Shown here: piece by piece, positions 63,950 to 64,000 of the stretch | How the letters are laid out: every line of letters begins with the position of its first letter | Position numbering within the stretch: the first letter of the stretch is position 1 | Assembly: GCF_017086465.1 (NCBI RefSeq) | Contig: NZ_CP070961.1 | Span: 2,170,001-2,234,000 of the forward strand | DNA: 64,000 nucleotides | Reading direction: 5' to 3' | Origin: Nocardioides sp. zg-1228 | Lineage (GTDB): Bacteria; Actinomycetota; Actinomycetes; Propionibacteriales; Nocardioidaceae | Translations under genes and position numbers: made by a program | The notes under the pieces: model-generated | What the model was told of the DNA's origin: nothing | Databases searched by the model: none | What the model saw: only the letters and a program-made list of their open reading frames with translations

Positions 63950-64000
63950 TCAGCCCGCGAACGCCGCCGCGACCGCGCGGAACCGGCGTACCTGCGCCTC
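63950..64000 (-). CDS. 3' end of an unidentified gene (window edge)
   Basis: The frame entering from the right edge ends EAQVRRFRAVAAAFAG then TGA. Sixteen residues are too few to name a family. The hairpin just beyond its stop and the 92-base gap to the ABC exporter support a real gene end. Confidence 0.45.
   Translation of the reverse strand, partial: EAQVRRFRAVAAAFAG

Overview
The window is about 70% GC, densely coded and typical of an actinobacterium. A Nocardioides-like (Nocardioidaceae) host is my best guess, from GuaB1-type GMP reductase, a fabG-fabI (mabA-inhA style) pair, DUF3099, a 6C RNA and many GTG starts with 4-base ATGA/GTGA gene overlaps. The genus is an inference. No rRNA, tRNA or CRISPR was seen.

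Layout. 1-4.07 kb is a mobile patch: an IS30 transposase cut by the window edge, a small unknown gene, a GNAT acetyltransferase, an SRPBCC protein, and an IS110 element whose transposase carries two single-base frameshifts and has a structured 5' region that could encode its bridge RNA. 4.07-9.83 kb is a tightly coupled operon (minus strand) matching Wadjet/MksFEB: jetA (DUF3375), jetB (DUF4194) and jetC (SMC-like ATPase). The fourth gene, jetD, is missing, and its expected place is taken by IS110-side sequence. 9.9-11.7 kb is a NarL-type two-component system. 11.9-17.2 kb is a stress/dormancy-type cluster (DUF6326-like, tandem universal stress protein, YjdF-like, Hsp20, Acg-like nitroreductase, DoxX-like); GGGACC/GGTCCC half-sites lie upstream of most of these, with a near-perfect DosR-like dyad before the last. 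17.3-24.8 kb holds VanZ, a stand-alone family-A DNA polymerase, two small proteins, a BCCT transporter, a LysR effector domain without HTH, an epimerase, a Rieske protein and a maltokinase-cap-like protein.

24.8-26.2 kb is decayed: two broken GNAT copies flank a VOC gene, followed by a 68-bp palindromic repeat that recurs at 44.2 kb. 26.2-30.4 kb: guaB1-sulfotransferase-nucleosidase operon and a PLP decarboxylase. 30.5-38.2 kb: YiaA-like, two coupled acyl-CoA dehydrogenases with a perfect upstream dyad, peptide deformylase, two SpoU methyltransferases, DedA, siroheme synthase and PEBP. 38.2-44.0 kb: a tandem 11-bp repeat, a secreted CAP protein, a three-gene ABC exporter, an RsbU-type phosphatase and a hydrolase. 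44.2-47.6 kb: TauE, SPFH, NfeD and an ABC ATPase.

47.7-57.4 kb: serB, a PrmC-like methyltransferase, SixA, then cyanophycinase and cyanophycin synthetase overlapping by 4 bases, and shortly after a convergent paralogue that keeps the Mur-ligase part but has no ATP-grasp domain. Together these suggest storage and mobilisation of an Asp-Arg type polymer plus a possible side reaction. 57.4-64 kb: fabG-fabI, dodecin, DUF3099, 6C RNA, moaA, SURF1, an ABC exporter, and the 3' end of one more gene. The most unusual items are the JetABC locus without JetD, the ATP-grasp-less cyanophycin-synthetase paralogue, the palindromic repeat found in two convergent gaps, and the putative DosR-like regulon.
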